A DNA stretch of 64,000 bases from Saprospiraceae bacterium. GTDB lineage: Bacteria > Bacteroidota > Bacteroidia > Chitinophagales > Saprospiraceae. Shown here piece after piece: positions 1 through 9,384 of this stretch. How positions within the stretch are numbered: position 1 is the stretch's first letter; the number at the start of each line of letters is the position of its first letter. A program made the position numbers and the translations under genes. The stretch is from assembly GCA_016715465.1 (NCBI GenBank), contig JADKAA010000029.1, positions 2,046,001 to 2,110,000 of the forward strand, written 5' to 3'. Under the pieces are notes generated by a model. That model had not been told where the DNA came from. It did no database searches and was given only the letters and a program-made list of their open reading frames with translations.

Positions 1-140
1 AGTCCGGCAATGACTGCATCCCGGGCCCAGATGCGGCGGTAGTTTTCTGCTTCTTCGGCCAGTGCGAGGATACCTTGAGGTGTCGTGGCAGTGTGAAGCA
101 CAGCCAGCGCCTCTGCTAGGGGTAATTTTATATCATTCAT
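1..140 (-). CDS. N-terminal fragment of a glycogen-debranching/invertase-like glycoside hydrolase (runs off the left edge)
   Basis: Only about the first 46 codons are inside the window. The reverse strand reads from an ATG at 140 through MNDIKLPLAEALAVLHTATT to a segment containing ENYRRIWARDAVIAGL. The NYxRxWARDxxxxGL pattern resembles the start of the (alpha/alpha)6-barrel in amylo-alpha-1,6-glucosidase or neutral-invertase type hydrolases; that is recognition by memory and rests on a short stretch. No signal peptide is visible, so the enzyme is probably cytoplasmic. The start codon overlaps the stop of the upstream permease gene (ATGA), so the two are probably translationally coupled and work on the same imported sugar or sugar acid. 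Confidence 0.5.
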   Translation of the reverse strand, partial: MNDIKLPLAEALAVLHTATTPQGILALAEEAENYRRIWARDAVIAG

Positions 141-1432
141 CTTATGATCATATTCATCAGCAATACACCTCCCAGGCCCATGAGTGAAACCAGCGATTCC
201 ATTACCGTCCAGGACCTCAGGGTTTGGGCAGGGGTTAGATTAAAAAATTCTTTAAACATCCAAAATCCGGAGTCATTGAAATGGGAAAAAAATATGCTGC
301 CGGAGCCGATGGCCAATACCATTAATTCCGGAGAAACCCCCTGACTGCCTGCCAGTGGGAAAACAAGTCCCGCCGCCGTGAGCGCTGCTACAGTGGCAGA
401 GCCAATACATATCCTTATGACGGCCGCCATCATCCAGCCAAAAACCAGGGGATGAAATGACCAGGAGGAAGCCAGGGCAGTAAAATAATTCCCCGCTCCG
501 GCATCCAGTAATACCTGCTTATATGCCCCCCCTGCAGCGATGATCAAAATGATGAGGGCTACACTCTCAATGCCTTCTGTCACCCATTTCATGGTTTCGG
601 CCACCGGCCTGCACCCCAAAAAAAATACAGCCATAAAAAGGCTGATCAACATGGCCAAAGCCGGGTGCGATAGCAGGTATAACCATGTCGGTACCACTTC
701 TTTCCCTAAAATAAGTTCAACGATACTGCCGGTGGCAATCAGGAAAATTGGCAATAGGGCTACTGCCAATGAAAATCCGGATCCCGGTTTGGTCTGTATT
801 TCGTCTGCTTCGGTAACCACGCCCTTAAATTTTTCTCCATGTCGAAAAAAGCTGCCCATAACCGGACCCGCGAGGATAGCCGCAGGTACAGCAATCACCA
901 GACCATAGAGCAGGGTTATGCCGGTGCTGGCTCCAAAAATGCTGACCAGGGCCATGGGGCCTGGATGAGGGGGCAATAAGGCGTGGGTAATGGACAAAGC
1001 CGAAGCCATAGGCAAAGCCAGGTATAATACCGGCAGTCCTGTCCGGCGCAGGATGCTGTATAAAAAAGGAATGAGCAAAATAAAACCAGCGTTGTAAAAA
1101 AGCGGTAAGCCTATCAGAAATGAAGTGCCCATCACCGCCCATTGAATGCGGCCCGGTCCAAAGTACAGCATCATCTTTTCGGAAATGGCCGTAGCGGCAC
1201 CGGATTTTTCAAGTACTTTGCCAAGTGCTGCTCCCAGCGCGAGGACGAGGATGCTGCCACCCAGGGTACTGCCTATGCCACTTTCCAGGGCAGCAAAGAG
1301 TTTCGCAGGAACCATGCCCGCTGCCAATCCTGTACAGATGGCCGCAATAAGTAAGCTTAAAAAGGGATTTACCTTCTTAACGCTAAGGACGACCAGCAAT
1401 AACAGGCCGGGTATGATGTAATATAGGGGCAT
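137..1432 (-). CDS. GntP-family gluconate-type H+ symporter
   Basis: A 431-residue integral membrane protein with about 12 hydrophobic segments from residue 5 to the C-terminus. The overall pattern, including an early GSTLGGSILVLALGAALGKV stretch and the SHFNDSGFWMFKEFFNL block near residue 385, is typical of the GntP/GntT family, which imports gluconate or related sugar acids with protons across the inner membrane. The length fits the family (about 430-450). It is the upstream gene of a two-gene unit: its TGA overlaps the ATG of the hydrolase fragment at the window edge. The actual substrate cannot be read from sequence; gluconate, idonate, glycerate and related acids are all used by family members. 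Confidence 0.88.
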   Translation of the reverse strand: MPLYYIIPGLLLLVVLSVKKVNPFLSLLIAAICTGLAAGMVPAKLFAALESGIGSTLGGSILVLALGAALGKVLEKSGAATAISEKMMLYFGPGRIQWAVMGTSFLIGLPLFYNAGFILLIPFLYSILRRTGLPVLYLALPMASALSITHALLPPHPGPMALVSIFGASTGITLLYGLVIAVPAAILAGPVMGSFFRHGEKFKGVVTEADEIQTKPGSGFSLAVALLPIFLIATGSIVELILGKEVVPTWLYLLSHPALAMLISLFMAVFFLGCRPVAETMKWVTEGIESVALIILIIAAGGAYKQVLLDAGAGNYFTALASSWSFHPLVFGWMMAAVIRICIGSATVAALTAAGLVFPLAGSQGVSPELMVLAIGSGSIFFSHFNDSGFWMFKEFFNLTPAQTLRSWTVMESLVSLMGLGGVLLMNMIIR

Positions 1433-1528
1433 TTAGCAGCTATTGTCGGGTAAAAATAAGATTAATACCCAATCCCGCAAGGGAAGCCAAATGGGGAGTG
1501 ACCTCTCCTATTCGGTTCGCACATTAAT

Positions 1529-1744
1529 TTAAGCCCTGCTGTAGGCTAAAATACGGTCTATCGTGGACTGCTTTGGACTCAATTTTGGAAAGGACAGAGC
1601 TAAAATTTCTGTGTACAATTTGGCGTATTCCTGATTTATGGTCGGAATGTTCTCCAGGGAATGTTCGATTTCGAGGGTCTCAAACAAATCACATTCGCCG
1701 TAATAAAATTTGATGAGGGTTTCTTCAGTGTACAGTCTTGTCAT
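1529..1744 (-). CDS. small hypothetical protein (71 aa)
   Basis: A 71-residue, mostly helical soluble protein without a signal peptide or membrane segment. It starts MTRLYTEETLIKFYYGECD and contains a central acidic helix (ETLEIEHSLENI). I do not recognise a characterised family. The pattern, a short protein with a helix-rich core after a YYGE motif, recalls small proteins that sit beside sigma factors in Bacteroidota, but there is no sigma factor here. It lies alone between the permease unit and the rny terminator. The gene call rests on an ATG start, plausible amino-acid composition and a clean gap on both sides. Confidence 0.6.
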   Translation of the reverse strand: MTRLYTEETLIKFYYGECDLFETLEIEHSLENIPTINQEYAKLYTEILALSFPKLSPKQSTIDRILAYSRA

Positions 1745-1862
1745 GTAAAAGTTTTAAATCATTCAATAATTTTGTTTCTGAATATAAAACTTACTATTGC
1801 GTCCTTTATTGTGTTTTTCTGCGATTTATGACATAAAATTTGGAAGAAGCCCTTCCTTTAAT

Positions 1863-1894
1863 AAAAAAGGGGAGCTTTTGGCTCCCCCTTTTTT
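1863..1894 (-). terminator. intrinsic terminator after rny
   Basis: A GGGGGAGCC/AGCTCCCC-type stem with an AAAA-rich loop is followed, on the minus strand, by a run of T. It sits about 20 bases after the rny stop codon. The other flank is A-rich, so the hairpin is nearly symmetric and could also stop plus-strand transcription. Confidence 0.85.
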
Positions 1895-1911
1895 CATCTG
1901 TAAGAAAAGTT

Positions 1912-3561
1912 TTACCTGGCAAAAGCCGTCGCCCTTTTCTCCCTTATTACGGTCACCTTTACCTGACCAGGGTACTGCATTTCATTTTGAATTTTTTGCG
2001 AAATGATGAATGCCAGTTCATCGGCAAAGTCATCGGATACTTTATCGGACTCTACAATGACCCTCAATTCGCGACCTGCCTGCATGGCAAATGCTTTTTG
2101 CACCCCGTCATAGGACATGGCCAGTTCTTCGAGTTCGCCAATGCGTTTGAGGTAACTTTCGAGGATCTCTCTACGGGCACCCGGCCTCGCTCCGGAAATG
2201 GCATCACAAGCCTGGACGATGGGTGAAATGATGTTGTTCATCTCAATTTCATCGTGGTGTGCACCTACGGCATTTTGGATTACCGCATGTTCGCCATGTT
2301 TTTCGCAGAGTTGCATACCGAGTAAAGCGTGTGACAATTCTGATTCTTCTTCTGTCACCTTGCCAATGTCGTGCAGCAAGCCGGCTCGTTTCGCCATTTT
2401 AATTTGTTTGGGATTGAGTCCCAGTTCGGCTGCCATCGTACCGCACAGGTTGGCAGTTTCTATCGAGTGTTTAAGCAGGTTTTGACCATAAGAAGACCTG
2501 AACCTCATTCGGCCCACCATCTTCACCAAATATGGATTCAACCCATGGATGTCAAGGTCGATGACCGTACGCTCTCCGATTTCTACAATTTGTTCTTCCA
2601 GTTGTTTTTTTACTTTGGCAACCACCTCTTCGATTTTCGCCGGGTGGATCCTGCCATCTGCGACCAGCCGCTTCAAAGCCAGCCTGCAGATCTCCCTTTT
2701 AATGGGGTCAAAGCTCGAAATGACGATGGATTCAGGGGTGTCGTCCACAACGATCTCAGCGCCGGTAGCGGCTTCCAGGGCGCGGATGTTACGTCCCTCT
2801 CGCCCGATGATCTGCCCTTTGATGTCATCGGAATCAATGGTGAACACAGATACGGTATTTTCGATGGTGTATTCCGCAGCCATTCGCTGAATGGTCTGGA
2901 TTACGATTTTTTTGGCTTCCTTATTGGCGTTGGCCTTTGCAAAAGATACCGCTTCGCGTTCGATCGACATGGCTTCGGCCTGGGCCTTAGCCTTGATGGA
3001 TTCGAGCAACTGTTCTTTGGCTTCGGTCTGACTCAGATTGGCTACCTTTTCCAGTTCTTTGATCTTTTTCTCCAGGGATTGTTCCAGTTCTTCTTTTTTC
3101 CTTGAGACTACTTTGAGCTGAACTTCGAGGTTTTCACGGATGGCTTTAACTTCTGCCTCCCGCTGTTCTACCTGATCCGTTTTGGCTGCTATATCGTCGA
3201 GCTTTTGTTTGAGGTCTTTTTCCGCTGAAAGGACCTGCATTTCGCGCTCCTTCATTTCTACCTTTTGCTCTGCTTTGAAGGTTTCAAATTCAGATTTATA
3301 CTGGTTGAATTTTTCTTTGGCCTCCTGGATCTTCTGCTGCTTGATGTTTTCGTTGGTCTGCTGGGCCCTTGACACGATTTTTTCGGCCTGGATTTCAGCT
3401 TCGTCTATTTTTCGTTTGGCCGTAAGTTCAGCCTCTTTGAGCGTAATGTCGCTCTTGGCATTGGCCTGACTGATCTGCTTTTTGAAGACGGCGCGAATGG
3501 AGGCATATCCTCCAAGGCCGCCAAGGACCAGGCCAGCAATTAATGCTATGATGTTTTCCAT
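1912..3561 (-). CDS. rny: ribonuclease Y
   Basis: A 549-residue membrane-anchored endoribonuclease that starts mRNA decay. The N-terminal hydrophobic segment (about residues 4-22, IIALIAGLVLGGLGGYASI) anchors it to the inner membrane. A long charged coiled coil follows (about 30-215), then a KH RNA-binding domain with its GxxG loop in IIGREGRNIRALE, and an HD phosphohydrolase domain with the metal-binding HD pair in GLLHDIGKV. Length and domain order match the family. It is downstream of zapA, 70 bases apart, an arrangement often seen in Bacteroidota, and is followed by a strong terminator, so it is probably the last gene of the zapA-rny unit. Confidence 0.96.
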   Translation of the reverse strand: MENIIALIAGLVLGGLGGYASIRAVFKKQISQANAKSDITLKEAELTAKRKIDEAEIQAEKIVSRAQQTNENIKQQKIQEAKEKFNQYKSEFETFKAEQKVEMKEREMQVLSAEKDLKQKLDDIAAKTDQVEQREAEVKAIRENLEVQLKVVSRKKEELEQSLEKKIKELEKVANLSQTEAKEQLLESIKAKAQAEAMSIEREAVSFAKANANKEAKKIVIQTIQRMAAEYTIENTVSVFTIDSDDIKGQIIGREGRNIRALEAATGAEIVVDDTPESIVISSFDPIKREICRLALKRLVADGRIHPAKIEEVVAKVKKQLEEQIVEIGERTVIDLDIHGLNPYLVKMVGRMRFRSSYGQNLLKHSIETANLCGTMAAELGLNPKQIKMAKRAGLLHDIGKVTEEESELSHALLGMQLCEKHGEHAVIQNAVGAHHDEIEMNNIISPIVQACDAISGARPGARREILESYLKRIGELEELAMSYDGVQKAFAMQAGRELRVIVESDKVSDDFADELAFIISQKIQNEMQYPGQVKVTVIREKRATAFAR

Positions 3562-3630
3562 TTTCCTTTTGTTTAATTAATGAATAAAATATGTTGCAAA
3601 AGGAAATCTAAGACTTGCAGCCTGCTTGGA

Positions 3631-3912
3631 TCAGATGGACTCCAGAATGTCTGCCATTTCGGCAACCTGTTTTTGAACCACTTGCTGTTCTTGCGTCACT
3701 GTTTGTAGTTCAACTTTAGTGGTGATGAGCGACATGGCCAAACAATCCTGTACAGACAAGCCCGAATAGGCATTTTGAAATTCCTGGATCTTATCCTGGA
3801 TTTCCCGTTCAACCTGTCTTACGAGGGCTTCTTCTTCCGGGTGTACTACCATGGGATAGGTCTTCCCTCCTATTGTTATGGATATGTGCTTATCAAGGTC
3901 CATCTTATTCAT
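3631..3912 (-). CDS. zapA: cell division protein ZapA
   Basis: A 93-residue ZapA-family protein: an N-terminal beta region (KHISITIGGKTYPMVVHPEE) followed by a long C-terminal helix rich in E, Q and V that forms the dimer coiled coil. ZapA binds and bundles FtsZ at the division ring in the cytoplasm. The start at 3912 overlaps the stop of the upstream coiled-coil gene by 8 bases; a second in-frame ATG (3903) would start just after that stop codon and gives MDLDKHIS. The overlap indicates co-expression with that gene, and rny follows downstream. Confidence 0.9.
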   Translation of the reverse strand: MNKMDLDKHISITIGGKTYPMVVHPEEEALVRQVEREIQDKIQEFQNAYSGLSVQDCLAMSLITTKVELQTVTQEQQVVQKQVAEMADILESI

Positions 3913-4162
3913 CCCCGATCAATGTGATACATTCTTCCAATTCCCGAACACACTGATCAATCTCAAGTCGCATTTCTTCCCCTTCTTTTCCTTTGAAGCC
4001 GGAAGAAAACTGCGGCCTATTTTTAAATTGCTCCAATTCAGCTGTCAGTTTTTCAACTTCCTTTTTTAATTCTAAATTTTCGTTACTGATAAAATTATAT
4101 TTTTCAACTAAAGAAATAGTTTGAGCTTTGATTTTGTTCAAACTTTCATTTAGTGTTTTCAT
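3905..4162 (-). CDS. small coiled-coil protein upstream of zapA (ZapB-like in position and shape)
   Basis: An 85-residue protein whose residues 5-50 form an almost continuous heptad-type coiled coil (NENLELKKEVEKLTAELEQF). It has no signal peptide or membrane segment. It overlaps zapA and is probably co-translated with it. In other bacteria ZapA works with ZapB, an equally short coiled-coil protein, so a division-ring role is reasonable by position and architecture. This is inference: I cannot show homology to ZapB, and short coiled coils converge easily. Confidence 0.75.
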   Translation of the reverse strand: MKTLNESLNKIKAQTISLVEKYNFISNENLELKKEVEKLTAELEQFKNRPQFSSGFKGKEGEEMRLEIDQCVRELEECITLIGDE

Positions 4163-4264
4163 TGTTCAAAGGTAGGAATTTTTTGTTATTTACGCTCAAT
4201 TTTAAACATAAGCACAATAAAATATACTTAATGGGCTGTTATTGAGATATTAATACTTAAACCC

Positions 4265-6708
4265 TTAGCCTCTGATGACCGCTTGCAACTCATCGGTGCA
4301 GGCTTTTATGATGGCCTTCATCGCACCGTCAATTTCACCATCGGTCAGCGTCTTTTCCCGGTTTTCAAACAAAAAGCCCAGGGCATACGACTTTTTGCCT
4401 GTACCCAATACCTCTTCGTTGGTGTAAATGTCAAAAAGGCCCATTTCCCTGAGGTATGGCTGTTTTGTCTTCTCTATCGCCACTTCCACCTGACGGTAAC
4501 AGGTACTTTTATTAATGACAATGGCCAAATCCCTTCTCACTGCCGGGAACCTGGATATTTCTTTTACATAGTTTTTCTTATCGGCTCCTGCGGCCACCAG
4601 GGCTGCAATGTTAAACACGGCGGCATACACCGGCTGCCGAATTCCGGCCTTTTTCAGCAAATCCGTGCTTACCTCGCCGTATCGCACCAATTCACGGTCC
4701 TGAAAGGCATATGTCAGTCCATAGGCAAAAGTTTTATCTCCCTCCAATTCAGCAACTTTATATGTCTCTATGCCGGCCTTTCGCAACAGATTTCCTGTTG
4801 CTTGTTTTATGGTGTAGTAACTGGAAGCTTCGGTTTTGGGATGAGTCCAGTGGTCGCCTTGCGCAGCACCGGTGACAAAAATGGTCAGTTCTTCCCGTTC
4901 ATCAAATGTATCTTCTGCCTTGCGGTATGATTTACCCACCTCAAAAAATTGAAGAGCCGTTTGCTGGCGGTTGAGGTTGTATTGAACCGACAACAGGCCG
5001 CTGAGCAGCATCGATGGCCGCATGGCGTCAAGCCCTGCATTGGAGGTGTTATTCACGTGTACCAGTTCATTTTCCGCCAGTCCCAGGGCTTCTGTACAAA
5101 GTTTGGAGTCAATGAGGGAAAGTCCCATCATTTCATTGAAGCCGTTCGCTGCAAGATAATTGGCCAGGGAGTTGACCACGGCAAACTTATTGGGATTGGG
5201 TGCATAGGAAATGGTCGAATTTATCTTATGCGTCACCCCAACCTGGTTGAAGCCGTAGATACGCAATATTTCTTCTATGACATCCACTTCACGCAGTACG
5301 TCGGATTTATTGGTCGGCACAAGAACCCTCATGCCGTGATCATCTACGGGCATAATCTGCATGCCCATGCCCGAAAGAATGTCGTGCACTTTGTCTTTGG
5401 GTATCTCCACGCCAAGCAGGTCGTTGATGTGTTGGTACCTGAGGTGTACTTCCGTCGGTTTGATCTCTTTGGGGTAAATGTCCACGATCTCCGAACTCAC
5501 CACACCTCCGGCGGTTTCTGCCATCATGGCCGCCGCTTTTTTCAAGGCAAAGAGGCACATGTTTGGATCGCTTCCCTTTTCAAAAACCTTGGCTGCGTCG
5601 GTGCGCAGGTTATGTCCCATCGAAGTTTTGCGAATGCTGCCCGCTGTAAAATGGGCAGATTCCAGGAAGATATTGGTAGTTTGGGCAGTGACTCCGGAAT
5701 CCTTTCCTCCATACACGCCTCCAATGCACATGCCCTTCATGGATCCGTCATTTATCATGAGTTCTTCTCCGCTGAGTTCAAATATGCGGCCATCGAGGGC
5801 ATCAAATTTACTGCCTTTGGGCAGGGTGCCCACATGGATGGCGCCACCTCCTATTTTGTCGGCATCAAAGGCATGCAGCGGTTGACCCAAATCGTGGAGG
5901 ATGTAATTGGTAATGTCCACGATGTTGTTGATCGATTTGATGCCCAGCACGGTCAATTGATTTTTCAACCACATGGGCGATTCGCCTACAGTTATGCCCG
6001 AAAGCACCATTCCGGTGTACCTAGGACAAAGATCGGGCCTTGATACTTCGACCTTTATTTCCTGACCGTGATTATCCACCTGAAATCCAGCGGTGTTGGG
6101 TTCAGTGAAGTTGTAATCGCCGATGACATTGGCCTTGAGGTAAGAAAACAAATCCCGGGCAACACCGAGGTGACAAGTGGCGTCGGACCGATTGGGTGTA
6201 AGTCCGATCTCAAAGATGGTATCTTCAAACACATCGTAAAGTTGTGACGCCAGCGCACCAATGGGGGTGTCTTCCGGTAAAACCATAATGCCGGAATGAT
6301 CTTCACCCAAACCCAGTTCATCTGCCGCACAGATCATGCCATTGGATTCTACCCCCCTGATCTTTGCTTTTTTGATGGTGAGTGGTTCTGCTCCGGAAGG
6401 ATAAAGCGTTGTGCCGGTAGTAGCCACCAGTACTTTTTGTCCGGCTGCCACATTGGGGGCGCCGCATACGATTGCAAGGGTTCTCCACTGCCAATGTCGA
6501 CTGTGGTGAGTGATAGTTTATCGGCGTCGGGATGTTTGGCACAGGTGAGTACCTTGCCGGTGACCACTCCCTCAAGTCCTCCCTTTATGGTTTGCACGTG
6601 TTCGATCCCTTCCACTTCAAGTCCGATGGCCGTAAGCATCTGACCCACTTCCTCAGGCCTCATGTTAAGGTCGATATATCGCTTCAGCCAATGTAAACTG
6701 CACTTCAT
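4265..6708 (-). CDS. pheT: phenylalanine--tRNA ligase beta subunit, interrupted by a single-base frameshift
   Basis: About 814 residues when the two frames are joined. The N-terminal frame (start ATG at 6708) gives MKCSLHWLKRYIDL and the tRNA-binding domain (ADKLSLTTVDIGSGEPLQ). The second frame continues with the expected IVCGAPN-VAAGQKV block, then the B3/B4 and B5 domains and the C-terminal FDX-ACB anticodon-binding domain (RFPAVRRDLAIVINKS). The beta subunit pairs with PheS to charge tRNA-Phe. The break is at about 6472, where adding one A to an AA pair on the coding strand restores CAA ATC GTA TGC. pheT is essential and all else is intact, so a sequence error is the likelier cause. A TATCTTTG element at 6731-6738 is a candidate -7 promoter box. 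Confidence 0.93.
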
Positions 6709-6955
6709 TTCCTCATTTTTGCATAAACAGCAAAGATAAGCACAATGGGCGTAATGAAGAGGTGGTCGGGGGAGAAATTAGCCGTGTTTCTGTGTCAATT
6801 CCATACTTAACTGGTGTACTGTTTCAATATTTAGTAATTAATTGCAAAAACCAGGTTTTGGGCCCAAAACGATTATAAATGAGCTTTCTGCCTTTATTTT
6901 TTGACTTTATTCTGAAAAAAATAGCCCTTTAAAAATATTATTCCAGGGAAGACCT

Positions 6956-6987
6956 CTTGTTTGGTATAATAAAATCACCTACCTTTG
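6956..6987 (+). promoter_or_regulatory. Bacteroidota-type promoter for the secreted protein at 7008
   Basis: CTTG at 6956-6959, a 20-base spacer, then TACCTTTG at 6980-6987. This matches the Bacteroidota sigma pattern TTG-N19/20-TAnnTTTG closely. The predicted start of transcription is about 15 bases upstream of the ATG at 7008, which supports that start codon over in-frame positions further upstream. Confidence 0.7.
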
Positions 6988-7007
6988 AGCCATATTTTCT
7001 ACCACTG

Positions 7008-7517
7008 ATGAAGAGAAATCCTGAGAATACCTTAAAACTCCTGTTGATTCTGCTGATCATGACGCTGTGTCTGTACAACGGTGTGCTTAGCGCCCAGTCC
7101 AATCAGGATGCCATGCCTCAGGTATGTTTCATCGGTGAACATCAAAAGAGGTACGACAACCTCATCAATACGCACAACGAGTTACTGCTCAATGTGTGCC
7201 AAAATTCCATGGACAAGGCCTTCGACGAATGGACCAGCATCATGCACGACCTGGAATTGTATGCAGACCGTCAGCAGTTTGACCTCAAGGGGGTAAAAAT
7301 ATGGGTCAACATCTTCTGGACGCCTGCGGGCAAGATCGACCACTTCGTCTTTTACCCCAAACCCAACAGCAAAAACATCGACTACGACCGGATGAAAGAA
7401 ATCGTCGCCGGTTTTTTACGCACCTACCCGGCTTCTCAGCCAGCGAGCAAAAAGCCGTACTCCCACTATGGCACCGCCAGTTTCCCGGTTTATGCCCGGT
7501 TGGCGGATGTTAAGTAG
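7008..7517 (+). CDS. small exported hypothetical protein
   Basis: A 169-residue protein beginning MKRNPENTLKLLLILL, with a classic signal peptide (positive N-end, hydrophobic core, cleavage near VLSAQS). The mature part has no family I recognise; it carries a WTSIMHDLELYADR segment and a beta-type segment GVKIWVNIFWTPAGKIDHFV, and ends in a short basic tail. The FVFYPKPNSKNIDYDRMKEI stretch resembles the folded repeats of TonB-C-like domains (a conserved strand followed by a final helix), but this is weak. The reading frame continues open upstream to 6957, inside the promoter, so the ATG at 7008 is chosen. A 14-bp tandem repeat array begins right at the stop codon. Confidence 0.75.
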   Translation: MKRNPENTLKLLLILLIMTLCLYNGVLSAQSNQDAMPQVCFIGEHQKRYDNLINTHNELLLNVCQNSMDKAFDEWTSIMHDLELYADRQQFDLKGVKIWVNIFWTPAGKIDHFVFYPKPNSKNIDYDRMKEIVAGFLRTYPASQPASKKPYSHYGTASFPVYARLADVK

Positions 7518-7726
7518 GGATCAGGGATCAGGGATCAGGGGCTAGGGATCAGGAGCTAGGGATCAGGAGCTAGGGATCAGGGGCTAGGGATCAGGGGCTA
7601 GGGATCAGGGACTAGGGATCAGGGACTAGGGATCAGGAGCTAGGGATCAGGAGCTAGGGATCAGGAGCTAGGGATCAGGAGCTAGGGATCAGGGACTAGG
7701 GATCAGGGGCTAGGGATCAGGGGCTA
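7518..7726. repeat. 14-bp tandem array, about 14 units with three variants
   Basis: Units of GGGATCAGGRRCTA run head to tail for about 210 bases from the stop codon of the preceding gene to the left end of the IS element. Three unit versions are seen, ending GGGGCTA, GGAGCTA and GGGACTA, grouped in short runs of the same version. This pattern implies recent slippage or unequal crossover. No reading frame of interest runs through it. Confidence 0.95.
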
Positions 7727-7905
7727 TGTACCCTCATAAAAAAGCTTGACAATATCCTACCCTAAGCCCTAAAACTGTGGATAACTTTTCGTTAATAAAA
7801 AAAGGTAGTCATTTATCTTAGTTCTTCAAGATGAAGCGGAAGCGGGCTCTGCTGAGGAGCAACCCCCTAGGAATAATCTTGACCGGCTAAAAAGTTTAAG
7901 CCTTT

Positions 7906-7941
7906 GGGGTTCCTAAAACTTTTTTTAGGTGCCCCTTTTTT
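7906..7941 (+). terminator. hairpin with T run inside the IS, plus-strand direction
   Basis: GGGGTTCCTAAAA pairs with TTTTAGGTGCCCC and is followed by TTTTTT on the plus strand. It lies between the left IS end and the transposase genes, facing inward, and would block transcription entering from outside against the transposase genes. Such protective terminators are known in IS elements. Confidence 0.6.
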
Positions 7942-7976
7942 ACTTCAACTTTTGGCAGGCTTATGCCTCTAAAAAC

Positions 7977-8917
7977 CTATGCCTTTTTAGGCTTCTCACT
8001 AAAGTTGTGTAGCTTTTTTACTGGCCTGTTTTCTTCCGGCAAACCCTGAATGTATTCCTCAAACTCTACTGTTGTCCTCCATCCAAGTATTCGCTGCTTC
8101 CTCTTATGGTTGTAAAATAACAGATATTTTCTATTTCCGGACCCAGTAATGCTAAGCTTTGTGTCTCTACTGTTGGTATAAAATGATACTTAAATAGACC
8201 ATTCCACTTTTCTGCATGACCATTTTCCAAGCAGGTACCTGCTACACTACTCACCACTTTAACATCGCTTAGTGCTTCAAGGTAAAGTACTGAAAAGTAT
8301 TGCGATCCTCCATCTGTGTGATGGATACAATTTATTAGTTCCTTTTCTCCCCTCAATCTCACCCACCCTTCAAGTGCCTTTTTTGCATCCTCTGATCGCA
8401 TCCGTTCGCCTATTTGTATACCTACTACTCGATTGCTATATAAATCTATAAGACTAAATACATAGTATAGGCTCAGCCCCAGGTATACATATGTTAAATC
8501 TCCAGCCACTACCTTATTTATCATGTTGATTTTCAGACCGCTAATTCGATTCGGGTAGTTCCAACTTTGATGGTCTGATTTGGTCGTTACCACCCGTATT
8601 CGCAACGGCAACAAGGTCATTTCGTGACTTGACATCAAGTTTTCAAACTGCGTAATTCCTATGTTGAACTTCGTTTTAATATTCAAATTGTAATACAATG
8701 TTCTCGACCCTGCTCGCCTATCTTAGTTCTTTCGATAATCCTTTACCATTGGCTTTATTTCTTCCGCCATCGCCTTTTCAACCTTTCTTTGTTGTGACCT
8801 CTGGTGATACCCTTGACGTGTTATTCCCATATGTCTATACAGGTCCTCCTTCGTGATGCATAATTCTTTTAGCTTTTTCCCGATACCCTTTACTATCAGG
8901 GTTTCATTTTTTTTCAA
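7977..8917 (-). pseudogene. IS3-family transposase OrfB, broken by an internal stop and a frameshift
   Basis: Three pieces of one protein can be read. An N-terminal helical part (8723-8917, GITRQGYHQRS) ends at an in-frame TAA at 8723. The same frame resumes with RAGSRTLYYNL and carries the integrase catalytic core (8066-8698) with all three acidic positions in context: GDLTYVYLG, HHTDGGSQY, and ENGHAEKWNG. The C-terminal part continues in another frame from about 8130 (KYLLFYNHKRKQRILGW) to a TAG at 7977. The catalytic core shows that it was an active DDE transposase; the two lesions make full-length product unlikely unless they are sequence errors. Confidence 0.85.
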
Positions 8918-8936
8918 AATCTTCCCCTAACTTCTG

Positions 8937-9284
8937 CTAAGCTATAGTTAAAATCTCCCTTAAATATATAAGCTCCACCTGTTGGGATCCTATTACTTGT
9001 TTGAGGTGACTAGACTCCTTTTCAAGTGCTTTGATTCTGTTAACATCATCCTCCGTCTGGATCAAAATGGTTTTTGGTTGCTCTTTTGTACCATACTTTG
9101 ATACCCATAATCGAACCGAGTCTGACTTCACCTGGTATTCATGACTGACCTGAACTACCGTTTTTACCCCCTGATCTATCAAGGATACTTGTTGCTTGCG
9201 AAAACTCTCACTAAATCGCCTCCGTCTTCTCTCTTCTTGTGTTAATTTGTCCATTTCAAATGTCAATTTAAGCAAGTTTTCCAC
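8937..9284 (-). pseudogene. IS3-family transposase OrfA (helix-turn-helix part), probably truncated
   Basis: A 115-residue basic N-terminal region followed by a helix-turn-helix (VVQVSHEYQVKSDSVRLW) and a leucine-zipper-type segment (IKALEKESSHLKQVI), the standard OrfA layout. After the TAG at 8937 the same frame continues with QKLGEDFEKK, the usual end of such proteins, up to an A-rich slippery run at about 8908-8915. The TAG therefore looks like a nonsense change. In intact IS3 elements ribosomal frameshifting on such an A run makes the OrfAB fusion; here the frames do not line up for a simple -1 shift. Confidence 0.75.
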
Positions 9285-9323
9285 ATTTTTTATGTCAAGC
9301 TATTCCATGAGGGGGCACCAGGG

Positions 9324-9384
9324 GTGACCTAACAGTTGCCGCAAAGCGGCAATTTGATTGCCAGTGGCAATTAAAAGTGAGGGA
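9324..9384 (+). repeat. two-hairpin module with GTGACCTAACAG box
   Basis: The box is followed by stem TTGCCGC/GCGGCAA with an AAA loop, then stem ATTGCC/GGCAAT with an AGT loop, then AAAGTGAGGGAA. The same framework with different stems appears on the minus strand at 10158-10220 (TTGTCCC/GGGACAA and CAGTTGCC/GGCAACTG). Confidence 0.8.

Larger units (their letters stand above)
7727..9317 (-). mobile_element. decayed IS3-family insertion sequence (about 1.59 kb)
   Basis: The element is bounded by imperfect inverted repeats of 25 bases: left end at 7727-7751, right end at 9293-9317, agreeing at 20 of 25 positions, beginning TG and sharing CCCTCAT and GCTTGACA. It contains orfA and orfB of an IS3-type transposase on the minus strand. 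No clean target-site duplication is seen (CTA at the left, CCA at the right). The left end lies exactly at the edge of the 14-bp array. Stop codons and frame breaks in both reading frames suggest it can no longer move on its own. Confidence 0.88.

Noticed and set aside
2371..3105. Plus-strand 244-codon frame rich in Phe
   Set aside because: Antisense to the rny coiled coil and KH region; the composition is the shadow of Glu/Lys-rich codons.
4949..6043. Plus-strand 364-codon frame
   Set aside because: It is antisense to the well-conserved pheT and shows no family similarity.
7727..9317. Active insertion sequence
   Set aside because: Stops in both transposase genes, a frame break in orfB and no clean target duplication speak against it, although base errors in A runs could account for some.
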